Source: Candidatus Zipacnadia bacterium | GTDB lineage: Bacteria > Armatimonadota > Zipacnadia > Zipacnadales > Zipacnadaceae | NCBI GenBank assembly: GCA_029821415.1 | Contig: JALGTJ010000004.1 | Span: forward strand, 1 to 21,582 | DNA length: 21,582 nucleotides | Direction of reading: 5' to 3' | In this document: in pieces, positions 1 to 8,094 of the stretch | Layout of the letters: every line of letters starts with the position of its first letter | Position numbering within the stretch: position 1 is the first letter of the stretch | Notes under the pieces: model-generated | Databases searched by the model: none | What the model was told of the DNA's origin: nothing | Seen by the model: only the letters and a program-made list of their open reading frames with translations | Program-made: the position numbers and the translations under genes

Positions 1-1520
1 AAGCGTCCGCCCTGAGCTTGGGCACCCAAATGGTAGTAGATATGCAAAAAACTCCAGAAAATGGCTATCGTGCCCAACAGTCCAGCGAGCATCAGGGCCA
101 GCACGATCCCGTTGTAGCTACCGCCGGTACGCTCCTGCATCTTAAATGCCTCCAGTTGGTGAGGCATTGGATGACTCCGATAGACCGAATTGAACCACGA
201 AAGGATAGCGATGCCGACGAGCTCCACCGGTGCGAACGAACGACTGCCGAAAACCGAGATAAGCACAACGTCTGGCCCGCTAAAGTGCAAGTCGTGAACT
301 GGAGTGCCGAATTGGGCGCGCATCCGGTTAATGGCTAACGCCAGGACAACATATATGAAGAAAATGGCGATGCTGGTAGGGAGGCTTAAGCCCATTGCAG
401 TACTGAACCAGATCAAGCCGACTAGCCCCAAAACAATGCCCAGCCCTGCCATCCGATAGGGAAGTGGTTCTTGTTCATCGTATAGCTGGGATGGAGCCTT
501 TATCATGAGGGTAAGCAGCCGCCGGAAGTAACCTCGTCCCAGCCATGTAGCATAGATCGCAAAGAGCAAGTAGGCACCAAGTCCTTGAAGGTTAGCAAAG
601 GGAAAGTCCTTGATTTGGTCAAGACCAAACGCAGCACTAAAGACGAGTTCTGCCTTCCAGAATAGGTAGAAAAACCAGCAAGAGAAGAGGAAGTCGCTGG
701 GCATCAAGTATCCCAGACCTATCAGGAAAGGAATAAAAGACCGCGGGACCCAGCGTACTGCATTCCAGGGGCGGGCTTTAATATTTCGTGCCAGGTTTTC
801 CTCAAGAATAGGAACAACTGGCATAACTGGATAGTAGAAGGCAAGGCTATTCCATATCTCGATTGCGGCCACCAAGATTTGAATGGGTAAGCTGATTAGC
901 GGACAGGCCAGATGCTCTGCGTCAAGCCATCGCCGCCGCAGCACTACATTCATACAAATCAGTACCAGAAGTAGGAGCATGATGAAACCGGTCCACATCG
1001 CCACTGGACCTATCCAGGCGGTCCAAATATGCGGTTCATAGAGCGATGTTCCGCCTTCGTAAAACCCTCTGACGGCGGCTGGCTCCTGGACAGTCAGCCA
1101 CTTGGGCATGTAGGGGTTAAGAATTTCATCCCATTTGTTCGCAGGACTGGCCATCCAAAAGGAATAGGTGAACATCGGCATTAGGGTCTGAATGAAGTCA
1201 ATGCCAGAGACTGCCGTGCTAATACAGAGCATAGAATAGATGACCAACAGCTCCGATTGATACAAGGCGAAGCGAGGTAGAAATCGGCGCAGTACCGTGT
1301 TACTCAAATACAGAAGCAGCAAAATAAATACTGCGTTGAAAAACAGCGAGAAGACAGTGGGAAAGGCGGTCAGACGAGCTCTTTCCATCTGGGCAATCCA
1401 ATAGGCATTCGGCGGGATGAGGAGAATGCCAATGAATATGGCTCGCCACGTGACACCGGGATGGCGGGAAGGCTGATGCGATACTGGCAGAGACGTCTGC
1501 TGAACTCTGAGTTCGTCCAT
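1..1520 (-). CDS. Multi-pass membrane protein, DUF6785/DUF6784-like (3' end outside window)
   Basis: Reading leftward from ATG at 1520, the frame stays open for 506 codons with no stop and leaves the window, so the C-terminus is missing. The product is strongly hydrophobic. A short cytoplasmic-looking N-terminus (MDELRVQQTSLPVSHQPSRH) is followed by helices at about residues 25-40, 50-75, 88-110, 165-190, 205-225, 260-290, 310-330, 355-375, 380-400, 420-440 and 480-500. The loop at residues 401-417 carries RAQFGTPVHDLHFSGPD, which resembles a conserved loop I remember from the DUF6785/DUF6784 membrane proteins of planctomycetes and related bacteria. Their function is unknown; transport is only a guess. 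The start has a weak A-rich ribosome site (AAGAAATA). It lies 142 bases downstream of the beta-helix gene, probably in the same operon. The segment after the LPIQIL motif (about residue 218) seems shorter than I expect for the family. Family assignment is moderately sure; membrane character is very sure. Confidence 0.8.
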   Translation of the reverse strand, partial: MDELRVQQTSLPVSHQPSRHPGVTWRAIFIGILLIPPNAYWIAQMERARLTAFPTVFSLFFNAVFILLLLYLSNTVLRRFLPRFALYQSELLVIYSMLCISTAVSGIDFIQTLMPMFTYSFWMASPANKWDEILNPYMPKWLTVQEPAAVRGFYEGGTSLYEPHIWTAWIGPVAMWTGFIMLLLLVLICMNVVLRRRWLDAEHLACPLISLPIQILVAAIEIWNSLAFYYPVMPVVPILEENLARNIKARPWNAVRWVPRSFIPFLIGLGYLMPSDFLFSCWFFYLFWKAELVFSAAFGLDQIKDFPFANLQGLGAYLLFAIYATWLGRGYFRRLLTLMIKAPSQLYDEQEPLPYRMAGLGIVLGLVGLIWFSTAMGLSLPTSIAIFFIYVVLALAINRMRAQFGTPVHDLHFSGPDVVLISVFGSRSFAPVELVGIAILSWFNSVYRSHPMPHQLEAFKMQERTGGSYNGIVLALMLAGLLGTIAIFWSFLHIYYHLGAQAQGGR

Positions 1521-1526
1521 TATTTC

Positions 1527-1613
1527 TTAGTATATAAAACGTTCGTTGTTTGGTGCATTGATTCCTGCGAATGCCAATAACTCATTAAGCCCCAGAGGAA
1601 TCGGCAAGTCCAT
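1527..1613 (-). CDS. Possible 28-codon small ORF ahead of the membrane protein gene
   Basis: An ATG at 1613 is preceded by GGTAGGAGTGGTATC, a good Shine-Dalgarno site with 8 bases of spacing. It opens a 28-codon frame beginning MDLPIPLGLNELLAF and ending in TAA at 1527-1529. The stop is 6 bases before the ATG of the membrane protein gene, so the arrangement fits translational coupling or a leader peptide. The membrane gene's own ribosome site is weak, which is consistent with coupling. The ribosome site lies in the loop of a possible 6-bp hairpin (1617-1638). No homolog is recognised, and the frame may be fortuitous. Confidence 0.35.
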   Translation of the reverse strand: MDLPIPLGLNELLAFAGINAPNNERFIY

Positions 1614-1662
1614 GATACCACTCCTACCTGTTAGTGGTTCCGCCCGATGATAGGGAAATGTA

Positions 1663-4600
1663 TCAATCATTGGCTTGCTCTCTGATGAGGTTGCGCACTT
1701 CTTGCTCGAGGTCCATGGCTCCAGCTTTGCCAGTTGGTTCAGGCTCATCCTCGGCGGGAGGCTCTCCCGGCTTGGTCTGGACGTCTATGTCGGCGAAGCG
1801 AGCCATCCCTTTGCACGGCCGCACGCCGAAGAACAGCGCGAAGCGCTCTGCCTTCTCTGGCGCTACCACAGTGGCGTTCACCTTGCGCCAGGAAAAGCTA
1901 CCTTTGTAAGGACCTTGCCCCACTAATTGGCCTTCATCGTTCTTCCCGAACACAAACTGCCTGGTGACGTGCTGGTTGGTGGCAGAGGAGAAGCGTATCC
2001 ATGCGACAACACCATCCTCAGTAGGCGCTTCCAGGTTCTCAGCGGCGACCAGGAAAGAGAAGCGGATCTTGGCGCCTGGTACGGTGGGCAGGCTGGGACT
2101 CCACCAGCCGGCGGCTTCGTCCTGGAAGTCTTCCGGGGCTTTACCGATAGCCACCAGCCAGACTACCGCAGGGATGTCCAGCTTCCGCCCGCAATCGCTA
2201 TGCAATACCAAGTTATTGCGGAAGATGTTGTCAGTGGGGCTGGGATGCTGAAAGCCCCCCCAGGTGCCTACCCCGGTATTGTTGTCAGCTATATAGTTGT
2301 ATTGACCCAACATCCGCTGACAATCACGCCACACGAAGCCATTCTGGTTTTCGATACATGTGTTGTAAAGGATAGTTGAGTCGTTGCAGGCCCACTCGTT
2401 GTGGCCCGCAGTTATCGCTAGCAGCACCGCCTGACCGGCATCCATAGAACGGAAGTCCACCGACTCAACGGCCACTTTCGGCCGAGGATTGATCCACCGC
2501 AGGGCTGGACCGATACTGGCACACGAATCAATCACTACCGCCGCCTGCAACTGTGCCTGAGGAACGAAGTAGTTTTGCCGATAATGCAAGTGCTCTGCTG
2601 ACTTAACCGGAATTACTTCTACGACTTGTCCGTCCGCGTAGTGTATCAAGTATCGCCAGTACTCTTGCGCTCCCATCTGAATCGGGCCAGCATGGAGGAA
2701 GTACAAGGCTCGTACCTGCCGGCCTATGGTGATGTCGTTCATCTCCAGCGGCAGCGTTGCTGGCGGACGGCGGAAGCAGCGCAGGGCGATGGCGCGGCCC
2801 GTCACCACGAAGGGGACGGGCCCAGCCATGTACTGTCCTGGCTTCACTGCGGAAAGGTCAAGGATAGGCAAGTCACAATAGTCCCGCGGAAACTCCTCGG
2901 GTGGGGGAGCACCAGGCGCGGCTCCAGTGTCTTTATCCAAGTTGCGGTTGAAGTAGGCACCCAGGCTGATGGACTCATACCGGCGGGGCTGAACCGTCGG
3001 CACAGGCGGCGATAGCCCCGGCAGGGTCTTGATATAGATGTCGCCATAGCGCACTGTGCCCTGCGCGGGCTTCAGTCCCAGAAAGATGGCAAAGCGCTTA
3101 GCGGTCTGCGGCGCGATGACGTTAGCCCGAATCTTGCGCCAGGGGAAGGTCCCCGCCATAGGCGCCTCTCCCACGACCCGTCCGTCAGGCTGCTTGCCAA
3201 ACAGCACCACCTTCTGAATGTGTTGCCCGGTCAACGATTGGAACCATACGAGAATAACTGGACCTCCATCAGGTGCGACGGGCGTGATGTCCTCGCCGCT
3301 TACCTGCGCGGAGACCTCTATTCTGGCGCCGGGCACCGTGGGCAGGCTGGGGCTCCAGAACCCTGAACCTTCGGCAGGAATGCGGCCCACAAGATGTTTC
3401 TGGGTTGCACATTCCAGCCAGACCTGTGGCTCTGCGCCGTCTGGCAAGGGCTGGTTAGGGTCCGCGCCGGGTTGCGCCCGGATGAGGCGGCGCACCGGCT
3501 TCTGGAAGTGAGGCCACTCATAGCTATAGCCGAAAGCCGGCAAGGGCCTTGGAGCGCCACCGGCACGGCGCAGGGAGTTAGCGTCGCCCTGGCTCCAGAA
3601 ATAGGGAGCATCCTCCGCCGCGACTGGCAGGGGATCAGTGTGGACCCCCTGGCGGAGGGGATTGCCCACCAGGGGGACTGGCTGCTGCGGTCGCAAGCTC
3701 TCCGGCACACGGACGGTGTACAGGCCCAGGGCCAGGTCTTCCATGCGGGCGTTGTCGTCCATGCGGCTGCCCTGTTCCATATGTGTGAACTCTTGAAATC
3801 TCGCGAGCGAGGAGAATTTGACGCCATTGAAATCGGCAAAACTATCGCCCGGCTGCCCGCGATACAAGTTATTGGCGAATATGTTGGAGAGCATCCGATA
3901 CCTGGCGGAGGCCGACATCTCAGCGCCCCCCGGCCATCCCATAGGCAGCCCGGCTTTCAGTCCCTGGTGGTCCTGCAATGATAGGTAGACTCGACTGCCC
4001 GTGACCAGGTTCTTCGCGATAAGATTGTCAAACAGGTACGGAGCATCCAGATGTGGCCCCCAGAAGGCTATCCCGGTGTTTCTGTTGTTGGCCAGGTAAT
4101 TGTACATGGTCATCGTGTGCCAGCAGAAGCGGTAGGTGATGCCATCGTTACAGCCTACAATGGCGTTATAGAAAATCCGCGAGTCATTCGCCGGGTATTC
4201 ATTGTAGATCCCGCGGTCGGTAATTCGCCACAGCAAATTACCATAAAAGTAGTTACTGTAACAGTTGACATCGGGCCACCATCCCGCCCATACGCCGTCG
4301 GCTACTACGTTGTGACGGAATACACAGAAGTTGATGTTACCAAACCGCACACTGCAGCGGGGGCCCCAGGGGTTGTTAAGGTCAGTCTGAGGGCTGCGGT
4401 TGCGTAACAGCGGATGGCCGGTTCCGATGATGAAATTCTCCTCTATCAGATGCGCGCCGTCACAGTCGCCAGCATTGATGCCCATCCAACACTGAATCAG
4501 GGTACACCGGCGCAGGGTATTGGCCCAACCTTTCAGTATTACGCCCTCACCGGCACCGCGCACCAGGCAATCTTCAACAGTATTGCGCTCACTGCCAATA

Positions 4601-5283
4601 AAAATGCCCGTCTGTGCATCGCGCACTTCAAAGCCTTTAACGCGACAAGCGTTGGTGGTCAGGCGAATGCCAGTGAAGTCCGCGGGTACTAATTCCACCC
4701 GATGTTGGGCGGGGTCATCCCCTCCCAAGTTGATTTGCAGTACGCCATTTTCTAACCTTGTCCAACGCCTGATATCGGTATCTTCAAAGTGGCGGTCCAC
4801 GGGCGTACTTAGGCGTTCACCAGTCGCAGGGTTAACTGCAACCTTGATCCCCGTGATCTGCTCAAACTGCAGGGCCAGTCCGTCCACTCTCAACATCTTT
4901 CCCTCTGCGTCCGCCTTACACTGATAGACATACTGACGATCGGCTACTTTGCTCCAAGCCGTAGGATCAATGATCTTGCTGGCCGGGGCGATGACCACCG
5001 TGTCGTCGCCGAATGCCTGAAACGTCACGCCGTCATTGTGAGGCTCCAGTGTCTCGTGATACAGACCGGTCTTCACCCAAACAGTGTCGCCCTTCTCAGC
5101 CACGGCGCAGGAATGCGTGAGCGTCCGCCAGGGCAGCGCCTCGGTGCCGGGGTTGCTGTCGGATGCCTGGGGATGATTTTGAGCGACATAGTAGGTCGCG
5201 GTTTGACCTGCTGTCCCGGTGCCCAACAGCAGCATAGCCACAGTTAGTGAGGCTATTAAGTGTTTCATGCTAAGCGTACGCAT
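1663..5283 (-). CDS. Secreted right-handed parallel beta-helix protein with duplicated C-terminal modules (1206 aa)
   Basis: Residues 1-26 are a signal peptide (second possible start at residue 6). Residues 30-98 match the opening of DUF1565/pectate-lyase-like beta-helix proteins: TYYVAQNHPQASDSNPGT, an LPWRTLTHSC segment and DTVWVKTGLYHET. Residues 200-475 hold a run of short Asn-rich turns (for example SERNTVEDCLVRGAGEGVIL) typical of a right-handed beta-helix. Residues 641-756 are a beta-sandwich-like module opening FWSPSLPTVPGA. Residues 800-958 look like a second sandwich (ARALYFLH/RYLIHYADGQ type). Then come a second beta-helix fragment (967-1026), a second copy of the WSPSLPTVPGA module (1059-1173) and a charged, Pro-rich tail. 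Beta-helix proteins of this kind are usually exported polysaccharide lyases, epimerases or binders; no catalytic residues can be assigned. The gene follows paralog A by 53 bases, suggesting co-transcription. The ribosome site is not obvious. Confidence 0.88.
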   Translation of the reverse strand: MRTLSMKHLIASLTVAMLLLGTGTAGQTATYYVAQNHPQASDSNPGTEALPWRTLTHSCAVAEKGDTVWVKTGLYHETLEPHNDGVTFQAFGDDTVVIAPASKIIDPTAWSKVADRQYVYQCKADAEGKMLRVDGLALQFEQITGIKVAVNPATGERLSTPVDRHFEDTDIRRWTRLENGVLQINLGGDDPAQHRVELVPADFTGIRLTTNACRVKGFEVRDAQTGIFIGSERNTVEDCLVRGAGEGVILKGWANTLRRCTLIQCWMGINAGDCDGAHLIEENFIIGTGHPLLRNRSPQTDLNNPWGPRCSVRFGNINFCVFRHNVVADGVWAGWWPDVNCYSNYFYGNLLWRITDRGIYNEYPANDSRIFYNAIVGCNDGITYRFCWHTMTMYNYLANNRNTGIAFWGPHLDAPYLFDNLIAKNLVTGSRVYLSLQDHQGLKAGLPMGWPGGAEMSASARYRMLSNIFANNLYRGQPGDSFADFNGVKFSSLARFQEFTHMEQGSRMDDNARMEDLALGLYTVRVPESLRPQQPVPLVGNPLRQGVHTDPLPVAAEDAPYFWSQGDANSLRRAGGAPRPLPAFGYSYEWPHFQKPVRRLIRAQPGADPNQPLPDGAEPQVWLECATQKHLVGRIPAEGSGFWSPSLPTVPGARIEVSAQVSGEDITPVAPDGGPVILVWFQSLTGQHIQKVVLFGKQPDGRVVGEAPMAGTFPWRKIRANVIAPQTAKRFAIFLGLKPAQGTVRYGDIYIKTLPGLSPPVPTVQPRRYESISLGAYFNRNLDKDTGAAPGAPPPEEFPRDYCDLPILDLSAVKPGQYMAGPVPFVVTGRAIALRCFRRPPATLPLEMNDITIGRQVRALYFLHAGPIQMGAQEYWRYLIHYADGQVVEVIPVKSAEHLHYRQNYFVPQAQLQAAVVIDSCASIGPALRWINPRPKVAVESVDFRSMDAGQAVLLAITAGHNEWACNDSTILYNTCIENQNGFVWRDCQRMLGQYNYIADNNTGVGTWGGFQHPSPTDNIFRNNLVLHSDCGRKLDIPAVVWLVAIGKAPEDFQDEAAGWWSPSLPTVPGAKIRFSFLVAAENLEAPTEDGVVAWIRFSSATNQHVTRQFVFGKNDEGQLVGQGPYKGSFSWRKVNATVVAPEKAERFALFFGVRPCKGMARFADIDVQTKPGEPPAEDEPEPTGKAGAMDLEQEVRNLIREQAND
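1765..2109 (-). repeat. Copy 2 of duplicated beta-sandwich module
   Basis: Residues 1059-1173 of the beta-helix protein. It opens WWSPSLPTVPGAKI, then has FSWRKVNATVVAP, AERFALFFGVRP and a TKPG end, aligning with copy 1 along its whole length. It lies directly behind a partial repeat of the beta-helix (residues 967-1026), so helix fragment plus module were probably duplicated together. Confidence 0.8.
2206..2385 (-). repeat. Partial second copy of the beta-helix end (matches 4003-4188)
   Basis: Residues 967-1026 (NDSTILYNTC ... IFRNNLV) align with residues 366-427 (NDSRIFYNAI ... IAKNLV) of the same protein. Shared landmarks are ND-S-I-YN, a following F-W/R-C segment, YNY(L/I)A(D/N)N and NTG(I/V)-x-x-WG. 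This stub of about 60 residues is too short to form a stable helix alone. It follows the C-terminus of the previous domain without a linker. Confidence 0.65.
3016..3363 (-). repeat. Copy 1 of duplicated beta-sandwich module
   Basis: Residues 641-756 of the beta-helix protein. It opens FWSPSLPTVPGARI and contains FPWRKIRANVIAP, AKRFAIFLGLKP and a TLPG end. The order and spacing match copy 2 (residues 1059-1173). DNA identity is high at the opening of the module, indicating a fairly recent duplication. It resembles a carbohydrate-binding jelly roll, but no named family can be assigned by eye. Confidence 0.8.
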
Positions 5284-5336
5284 CTTGCTACTGTGCAGCC
5301 CTGTCGCCAGGGTTGCCTGGGATATACTATCTATAA

Positions 5337-6200
5337 CTATAATGGTTCATCCCCGACTCTTTGGATCCACCGCCGAATCCACTCTACGGCTTCGGCGTCT
5401 TGCCTATTGTTTCGCACAAATGAGGGCGAGAAGACGATACCGTTAATGCGACCTTCATGCAGCCAGCGGCGAGCAGTTTCACACTGCAGCTCCATCAGAT
5501 CTAACGGCATCGGCCGTCCTCCACCGAAGTCATGAAGATAGAGGCACAGTATCACCGGTTTGCCGCCACTAAGTTCGTCGCAGCGTGTCAGACTTTCCTC
5601 TAACTGCGGAAGGTTGGCCCCGTGCCATTCGGCCAACACTATTACATTCAGGAAGCGCATATAGTCCGCGATGTTGGGGACGTAGTGAGGACTATCAGGG
5701 TCGATATTCATTGTGTACACTACGCCCAACAAGGAAAGTGGCCGCGGTCGGGCCTGTAATGCGCGACACAGCGAGGACAACACCTTCGCCTCCATACCTG
5801 CCGACTTAACCAGGACACTGGACATGTCGTCCACGACCACCCCTTCAATAGAGGGAAACTGCCGAGCCAAGTTCTGAACAGCAGCCAGTGACGCAGTGAA
5901 ATCAAAGCCATCACTTGGGGTTATTTCGCAGACTACTCGCCCACGGTCTGCGACTGGTTCAATCCTTTCTACGGTGCTTGCGGCGGGCGGTGCAGCTATC
6001 ATGACGTTAGGGATCCCTATATAATCATCGTCGGGGTCAGCAGGCGGATTTAGCCACAACCACATTGTGTCGCGAAGGGTCTTGGCCGGCGGCCCTTCTG
6101 GGGCGTTGTCCTGCTCAGCGCTGGGGGCCAAGGCCACGACAGCGATGACTCCAATGAAGACTAACAGCACGGATACCGACAGCCTTCGCAATTGCATCAT
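5337..6200 (-). CDS. Unknown-family paralog A, secreted (LRDxxWLW/DDxS/LSGGKP family, 287 aa)
   Basis: A signal peptide (MMQLRRLSVSVLLVFIGVIA, cleavage near residue 30) is followed by a domain of about 245 residues shared with three other genes here. Landmarks are TLRDTMWLW (41-49), IGIPNVMIA (61-69), VVVDDMSSV (121-129), VYTMNID (161-167), LSGGKPVILCLYL (210-222) with DFGGG, and the terminal GDEPL. Alternating hydrophobic strands ending in acidic or aromatic residues suggest a TIM-barrel-like alpha/beta fold. The DD pair at 124-125 could be a catalytic or metal-binding site. Both statements are inference. It follows paralog B by 39 bases and precedes the beta-helix gene by 53. A ribosome site (GGAAAGAGG) fits either of the first two ATGs. 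I do not recognise a named family. Confidence 0.88.
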   Translation of the reverse strand: MMQLRRLSVSVLLVFIGVIAVVALAPSAEQDNAPEGPPAKTLRDTMWLWLNPPADPDDDYIGIPNVMIAAPPAASTVERIEPVADRGRVVCEITPSDGFDFTASLAAVQNLARQFPSIEGVVVDDMSSVLVKSAGMEAKVLSSLCRALQARPRPLSLLGVVYTMNIDPDSPHYVPNIADYMRFLNVIVLAEWHGANLPQLEESLTRCDELSGGKPVILCLYLHDFGGGRPMPLDLMELQCETARRWLHEGRINGIVFSPSFVRNNRQDAEAVEWIRRWIQRVGDEPL

Positions 6201-6239
6201 AGCTTGCCTCTTTCCTTGAGGAGTGCCAAAGTTACCAAT

Positions 6240-7085
6240 CTACAGCGGCTCATCGCCAACTTGCTCAATCCAGGCTCGCCACCAGTTCAGTATTGGGGTA
6301 TCCGCATCATAATCTCCCCCCGGACCAAGCAGAAAAAGCATACCCATAATGCGTCCTTCGTGGGCCCACTTGCGGGCCAGCTCGCACTGCTGCTCCATTA
6401 AATCCTGGGGAACACCCATAAGGTAAAGGCCCAGCATCACGGGCTTGCCGCCACTAAGCTGCTCACAGCGCGCCAGATTTTCTTCCATTTTCGGAATATC
6501 CTTCGCCTGCCATGTCCACAGACTGATCACATCCAGGTAGCGCATGTAATCAGCTATGTTGGCGACGTATTGGGGCCGCTGGGGATCTATGCTCATAGTG
6601 TAAATGACCCCCCATAGTGACAGGGGCCGCGGCTCGCTCTGTAGCTGGCGGCACAAGCGAGCCAGGTGTTCAGGACGTAGCCCACGGCTAATTTTCCCAG
6701 TACTCATATCATCTAACAGAACCGCCTCAATATTGGGAAACTCGCGTGCCCAAGCCTGTACCTGAGTCAGTTGTGGGGCGAAGTTGAAGTCATTTCCAGC
6801 GTTTATTTCACAAGTTACACGGCCACTGGTGTTCAGCAGCTCTTGCTCTCCCTCTCTAAGCGGGACGAGGTCGTGACCTATTGCTCTCTGGATATTGGTT
6901 ATTCCGAGGTTATGAGCGGTCTTCAGGTCGTGAAGATCAAGGGCCCAAAGCCACATTACATCGCGCAACTTCGCAGCATCATCCGAGGGGAGTGGTCGTT
7001 GGGATACCTGGTCAGACAACCCCACTACAGTACTCACTGATACGCAAAGCAACAATAGAGCCCGATAAGTCATTAGCCGTGCCAT
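6240..7085 (-). CDS. Unknown-family paralog B, secreted (281 aa)
   Basis: First gene of the leftward group. It has a signal peptide (residues 1-26, MARLMTYRALLLLCVSVSTV then VGLS). The family landmarks are KLRDVMWLW (39-47), LGITNI (60-65), VLLDDMSTG (122-130), GVIYTMSID (159-167), LSGGKPVMLGLYL (210-222) and terminal GDEPL. It is closest to paralog A: both have a CEI-type strand at about residue 92, where C and D instead have a KW-x-LHSHS segment. It lacks the DFGNG loop after LSGGKP (MGVPQDLM instead). The ribosome site is weak (AAAGGGA, about 10 bases before ATG). An extracytoplasmic carbohydrate-related role is suggested only by context. Confidence 0.87.
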   Translation of the reverse strand: MARLMTYRALLLLCVSVSTVVGLSDQVSQRPLPSDDAAKLRDVMWLWALDLHDLKTAHNLGITNIQRAIGHDLVPLREGEQELLNTSGRVTCEINAGNDFNFAPQLTQVQAWAREFPNIEAVLLDDMSTGKISRGLRPEHLARLCRQLQSEPRPLSLWGVIYTMSIDPQRPQYVANIADYMRYLDVISLWTWQAKDIPKMEENLARCEQLSGGKPVMLGLYLMGVPQDLMEQQCELARKWAHEGRIMGMLFLLGPGGDYDADTPILNWWRAWIEQVGDEPL

Positions 7086-7139
7086 TATGGGTTATTCCCT
7101 TTTGGGTTGCTGAGGATTGTTATAACTGATCGCCAGTTT

Positions 7140-7145
7140 ATTATA
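7140..7145 (-). promoter_or_regulatory. Possible -10 element for the leftward 7085-1 group
   Basis: A perfect TATAAT occurs on the minus strand about 55 bases before the start of paralog B, inside the 237-base divergent intergenic stretch 7086-7322. I see no convincing -35 hexamer at normal spacing, so this is weak evidence. The rest of 7086-7322 shows no gene and no strong hairpin. Confidence 0.25.
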
Positions 7146-7322
7146 CTTCGCCATTGACTTCCACCTGCCCTGCCCATAATATGAGTAGGTGTTGCGGTGC
7201 TCTTGCGAACTTCCGCTATGACTTACGGTTTCGCCTGTGAGAGCCTTCCGTTTCACGGCGCCCGTGACAGATCTCATTAGGTGTACCTGGGTGGCGATGC
7301 CGAGCAAGAGGTGAGGAGGACC

Positions 7323-8054
7323 GTGCAACTTGCCAGAAGAACGCCGCTGTTGCTAATTGTGCTCACTGGGTGTTTGGTCTTTGCCCTGCCCCCTTTGCTG
7401 CCTATTCAACGATCAACACCGAACTGATTCGCTTTGAGCGATTTCTCACACCTCATGACCTGGATTTCCGCTTTGTCCCTGAAGAAGTTGTGGTGAGTGG
7501 CGAGGAAGATCTGTCGGGCTTCCGAGCAATCATCGTGCCGTACGCACCATATTTCCCACCGGGCTTGGCCGGTAAGCTCCTGCAGTGGACCAAGGCCGGA
7601 GGTACACTCATCGCCTCAGGAGTTCCCGGGATTTATGACCCGTATGGATTTGCTGATGCTACGCTACTCGAAAGCACCTTTGGCAATGGGCTTCGGTACC
7701 GCTATGCTGGTAATGATGAGGATTGGAAATAGCACCTACATGTGAGGCGTGGTGACGATGCAATCTGCGTAATGGTCAGGGACGAGCGGAGACCAATATT
7801 AGTCTCGACCCGATATGGACAAGGGCAGGTCCTGCTCAGTGGCCGAACCATTAGTAGTACGCCTTACCATCGGCTCTCACTGCCAGGTCCCGCTACTGCC
7901 ACGCAAACCAATGGCTGTTAACAGCCGGTACTACACCACTTCCGAAGACACCGGCGGGAGCGCGTTTGTATCGATAGTCTCTCCGCCCGGCCGCACTACC
8001 TTCCAGATGCGCCTGGCTCCAGGGGAGGGAACCGTCCTTAAGCTGGTGAAGTAG
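7323..8054 (+). pseudogene. Broken gene: signal peptide + glutamine-amidotransferase-like domain + C-terminal sandwich
   Basis: Pieces of one protein lie in order but in different frames. GTG at 7323, after GAGGTGAGGAGG, encodes a clear signal peptide (QLARRTPLLLIVLTGCLVFA) whose frame stops after about 34 codons. The coding signal then moves to another frame (7370 onward): LSGFRAIIVPYAPYFPPGLA and TKAGGTLIASG, the pattern of the class I glutamine-amidotransferase-like (beta-galactosidase trimerisation-like) domain of large glycoside hydrolases. That frame hits TAG at 7730-7732, but protein-like sequence continues past it (RPILVSTRYGQGQVLLSG). A further frame change before about 7930 leads to YYTTSEDTGGSAFVSIVS and LAPGEGTVLKL, a typical C-terminus ending at 8054. 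The catalytic barrel normally preceding this domain is absent. I read it as a decaying, internally deleted glycosidase-like gene. Sequencing errors could mimic some lesions. Confidence 0.7.
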
Positions 8055-8094
8055 CTGGGGAGTACTGGTGCCATTCGCCAGTGGGAGGGATCAT

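Noticed and set aside
1527..1748. 73-codon leftward frame overlapping the end of the beta-helix gene
   Set aside because: Only its last 28 codons lie outside the beta-helix gene and have a ribosome site. The longer version has no support.
3394..3981. 195-codon rightward frame inside the beta-helix gene
   Set aside because: The opposite strand encodes continuous, recognisable protein with internal repeats; this frame shows none.
7730..7732. TAG read as an amino acid (recoding) in the amidotransferase-like frame
   Set aside because: The same region also needs at least two frameshifts to restore the protein, so gene decay or sequence error is simpler. Several leftward genes use TAG as a normal stop.
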